Of a DNA stretch of 64,000 bases, positions 62,127-64,000 are shown one piece after another. A program made the position numbers and the translations under genes. Where the stretch lies: the NCBI GenBank assembly GCA_029974835.1, contig JARKQN010000062.1:39490-103489 (forward strand), in the 5' to 3' direction. The stretch is from Bacteroidales bacterium (GTDB lineage Bacteria > Bacteroidota > Bacteroidia > Bacteroidales > VadinHA17). Under the pieces are notes generated by a model. The model was given only the letters and a program-made list of their open reading frames with translations. It did not search any database and was not told where the DNA came from. Position 1 is the first letter of the stretch. Each line of letters starts with the position of its first letter.

Positions 62127-63224
62127 CTACAATATCATCCCCGTGTGAAACAATACGGGAGAGGTATTGGCGGCAAGTTCAGGATAAACGGATGTGTCCC
62201 TTGCGAAAATATACATGTCGCTCTTTACAGTCACTCCGGTAAATTTTTTCATGATTCTGAAGAGAGGGTCATCAGCCTGTGCATAAAGCATTATAATCGT
62301 ATACTTCCCTCCCCTGTTAATGTTATTTATATGCCTGAATAAAGTCTCGAGCGCGCCGGGGCACTCATCGTGTGCATAGAGCACCAGCGAAAGCTGTCTC
62401 AGCGGTTCGTTCAGCATAATAGGCCTTGGTGTCTTCATAAAGAGCGAAAGGAACCGCATCAGCAGTGAAGCCGCCTTAATTGAGAAGGTGACTCTGGTAA
62501 CCTGGTAGCTTTTGTAGTAATGCTCGTCCCAGGCCGCTGTCACCGCCCTTATTTTTCCGTTCTCCCGTGCAATGAAAAAGTTGTCGAGCGAAAGGCCTTT
62601 GATATTTCCTGTAAGGGTTCTGAAGGATTCCTCGTCAAAAACAGGAGCCATTTTAAAAGATGCCGAGTATTTGCGGTATAATTCAATCAGTTCCGGTATG
62701 TCTGAGATTTCCGGGTGAGATATTTCAAATCTGTTGTCGGTTTTCATTTTTCTGAGCGGGAGGATATTGAAGATTTTATTCTCTCCCACCCGGAGGGAGT
62801 CCGGTATCATTGCCTTACCTGTTGTGAATATCAGAGAGTTACGGTTATCCTTAAGGAAGTTGGCTATCACAAGGTCGACGTCCGAATCCCTGAGTCTGTT
62901 CACCACGTCGCGCACCAGCCTGTAGGCTGTTGTTCCACCCCTGTGTTCTTTCAACACCCTGAAATCAAGCATGTATGCGGCCCTGCACTCTTTGCCGAGT
63001 ACCCTGTACGGAAAATGCACCACTCCAAGAAGTCCCGTTATTTCATCCCCGGAACACGAAACATAGTGTATTGCTTCACTGTCAATAAGCCTGTGCAGTG
63101 TATTGAACCTGGGGGTACGGTTGACAAACATTGTTATCATCCCCTCCTGAAGGCACCGCTTCGACATTGCGGTAATCCCGTCATTATCGTCGTCAACTGC
63201 AGGACGAATCACCGTTTTGCCCAT
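62127..63224 (-). CDS. GNAT acetyltransferase-like protein
   Basis: 365 residues in two parts. Residues 1-150 (TVIRPAVDDDNDGITAMSKRCLQEG ... YMLDFRVLKEHRGGTTAYRLVRDVV) carry a recognisable GNAT fold with an RGGT-type CoA-binding loop. Residues about 165-365 (FEISHPEISDIPELIELYRKYS ... FFIARENGKIRAVTAAWDEH) look like a second, GNAT-like half. Substrate unknown. Its upstream gap leads to a possible very small gene and a lipoprotein gene on the same strand. Confidence 0.72.
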   Translation of the reverse strand: MGKTVIRPAVDDDNDGITAMSKRCLQEGMITMFVNRTPRFNTLHRLIDSEAIHYVSCSGDEITGLLGVVHFPYRVLGKECRAAYMLDFRVLKEHRGGTTAYRLVRDVVNRLRDSDVDLVIANFLKDNRNSLIFTTGKAMIPDSLRVGENKIFNILPLRKMKTDNRFEISHPEISDIPELIELYRKYSASFKMAPVFDEESFRTLTGNIKGLSLDNFFIARENGKIRAVTAAWDEHYYKSYQVTRVTFSIKAASLLMRFLSLFMKTPRPIMLNEPLRQLSLVLYAHDECPGALETLFRHINNINRGGKYTIIMLYAQADDPLFRIMKKFTGVTVKSDMYIFARDTSVYPELAANTSPVLFHTGMIL

Positions 63225-63299
63225 AGATCCGATGGTTGTTTGGCGTAAAGGTATGTTTTATTATTGCATTTTATCCGGCGGATTTTCATACTTTGCCCT

Positions 63300-63449
63300 T
63301 CACGTCCGAAGCGTTTTATCAAAAAGATCTTCAGGTTCCCTGTTTACAACCCTGAGGCCTGCGGCGACCTGTTTTGCCCGGTCGGAATATCCGATTATTC
63401 TTTCGGCAGGCCGCTCCGCGGGAGGATTGATGGTGAGGTATTTTACCAC
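63300..63449 (-). CDS. Possible small protein (49 aa)
   Basis: A 50-codon frame from GTG 63449 to a stop at 63300: VVKYLTINPPAERPAERIIG, then YSDRAKQVAAGLRVVNREPE and DLFDKTLRT. It has protein-like residue use, with basic and acidic residues and several Ala/Val, which the alternative frames lack. It starts 24 bp after the lipoprotein gene and ends 75 bp before the GNAT gene. No family recognised; it could also be a remnant of a longer gene. Confidence 0.35.
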   Translation of the reverse strand: MVKYLTINPPAERPAERIIGYSDRAKQVAAGLRVVNREPEDLFDKTLRT

Positions 63450-63472
63450 TGCGGCCCGACAGGGTTAAACAA

Positions 63473-63787
63473 TTAAAACTCCTTTTGCCATATTAACTTA
63501 ATCATTCTTGCGTTACCGGCAAAATCTTCAGTTGATTTTGCAGACAGGATAACCAGGTCGCCGGAGTAGTTGTACAGGGTACAATAGAGGCAGGAGGAAA
63601 CGGGATTTGAGATCCGGTAATAGAATTCCCCGTTCCATTTGTATAAATATATTGCCGTTCCCGGAATTGCATCTTCCATTTGAGTTATCAAAGAGTTAAG
63701 CCATTCGGGGTTTGGGGGCGGTTTTTCCTCCTTTTCGCATGCCGTTATCAGGAGAGAGAGGAGGATCAGCAATGCCGTTTTTTTCAT
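63473..63787 (-). CDS. Small lipoprotein of unknown function
   Basis: 104 residues. Signal peptide with a lipobox (LLITAC, Cys17) and a short mature part containing CLYC and a predicted beta segment. The EKEEKPPPNP linker after the cysteine is typical of Bacteroidota surface lipoproteins. Function unknown. Confidence 0.7.
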   Translation of the reverse strand: MKKTALLILLSLLITACEKEEKPPPNPEWLNSLITQMEDAIPGTAIYLYKWNGEFYYRISNPVSSCLYCTLYNYSGDLVILSAKSTEDFAGNARMIKLIWQKEF

Positions 63788-63919
63788 AATATCAGGTTGA
63801 TTATTAGAATATTATTAACAAATATTGTGCCTTAATTCACCGGCAAGCCGCTGCTGGGGAGTTATTATATAATGTCATTCGCTATCCTGTAAACAACCCA
63901 TTGACCCTGTCAGCGGCCG
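63788..63919. other. Non-coding gap near the right edge
   Basis: 132 bp between the small lipoprotein and the frame at 63920. It is AT-rich near 63790-63825 and holds no convincing gene, promoter box or terminator. Confidence 0.4.
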
Positions 63920-64000
63920 TTAACTATTAGAAAAAGAATCTATTTCAGATTGCGTTAAACTGAGCTCAAGACCAATCTTATCAGGGGACGGGTAATAGAG
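63920..64000 (-). CDS. Possible C-terminal end of a gene entering from the right
   Basis: The minus frame from 64000 is open for 26 codons to a TAA at 63920 and reads LYYPSPDKIGLELSLTQSEI, then DSFSNS. The residue mix is plausible for a protein tail, but it is too short to name or to trust. Confidence 0.25.
   Translation of the reverse strand, partial: LYYPSPDKIGLELSLTQSEIDSFSNS

Noticed and set aside
1..64000. tRNA, rRNA or complete insertion sequence
   Set aside because: None seen by eye: no cloverleaf-like sequence in the gaps, no rRNA-like stretch, and no transposase frame.

Overview
The window reads as chromosomal DNA of a member of the Bacteroidota, most like an uncultured Bacteroidales relative. 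The evidence is an exact TAnnTTTG -7 promoter box upstream of at least thirteen genes, few convincing Shine-Dalgarno sites, a lid-less short adenylate kinase, LysS with a C-terminal extension, a DUF2807 lipoprotein and MreB-MreC-MreD-PBP2-RodA order. Most of it is housekeeping DNA, very compact, with many 1-4 bp gene overlaps and convergent gene ends that touch or overlap. No rRNA, tRNA, CRISPR array, prophage or intact insertion sequence was seen.

Layout. 1-1667 (minus): obg (cut by the edge), adk, hpt. 1754-5168 (plus): purE with a clear terminator, then an outer-membrane barrel-like protein overlapping a large exported helix-hairpin-helix protein. 5174-8503 (minus): lipA-lipB-recJ. 8722-11451 (minus): a P-type ATPase. 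11767-27402: an L-fucose-type catabolic region. fucI, a small membrane gene with a frameshift and a PfkB kinase point right. A six-gene minus operon (E2, fused E1 alpha-beta, FucA-like aldolase, PHP protein, aldolase-dehydrogenase fusion, SorE-like dehydrogenase) points left. It is divergent from a GntR/HutC regulator, with a perfect 16-bp palindrome between them. fucK lies beyond a patch of heptamer repeats that flanks a decayed HepT/MntA toxin-antitoxin pair. 27413-35653 (plus): D-amino-acid aminotransferase-like, lysS, an ABC exporter pair, a DUF2807 lipoprotein, pgi with a long structured leader, and a KdgK-like kinase. 35656-36987 (minus): a homologue of archaeal cyclic 2,3-diphosphoglycerate synthetase. 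37206: AcpH-like phosphodiesterase. 37818-44983 (minus): purH-mreB-mreC-mreD-mrdA-rodA. 45144-51281: MacB-type permease, ksgA, a very large ABCG-type transporter and a lipoprotein. 51451-58972: carA, argR-argG-argH (minus) and carB, a carbamoyl-phosphate/arginine block. 59199-63787: GNAT, glycosyltransferase, MOP/MATE-type transporter, a double-GNAT protein and small genes.

The most unusual part is the catabolic region. FucI, FucA-like and FucK give a recognisable route from L-fucose to DHAP plus L-lactaldehyde. The operon adds a second aldolase fused to a dehydrogenase, a PHP-type putative hydrolase and a dedicated lipoyl-dependent 2-oxoacid (or acetoin-type) dehydrogenase E1/E2 with no E3. 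This suggests a complete, regulated route to an acyl-CoA whose exact substrate cannot be named from sequence alone. The bacterial cDPG-synthetase homologue, the structured pgi leader, the poly-A frameshift and the decayed toxin beside an intact antitoxin are secondary points of interest.
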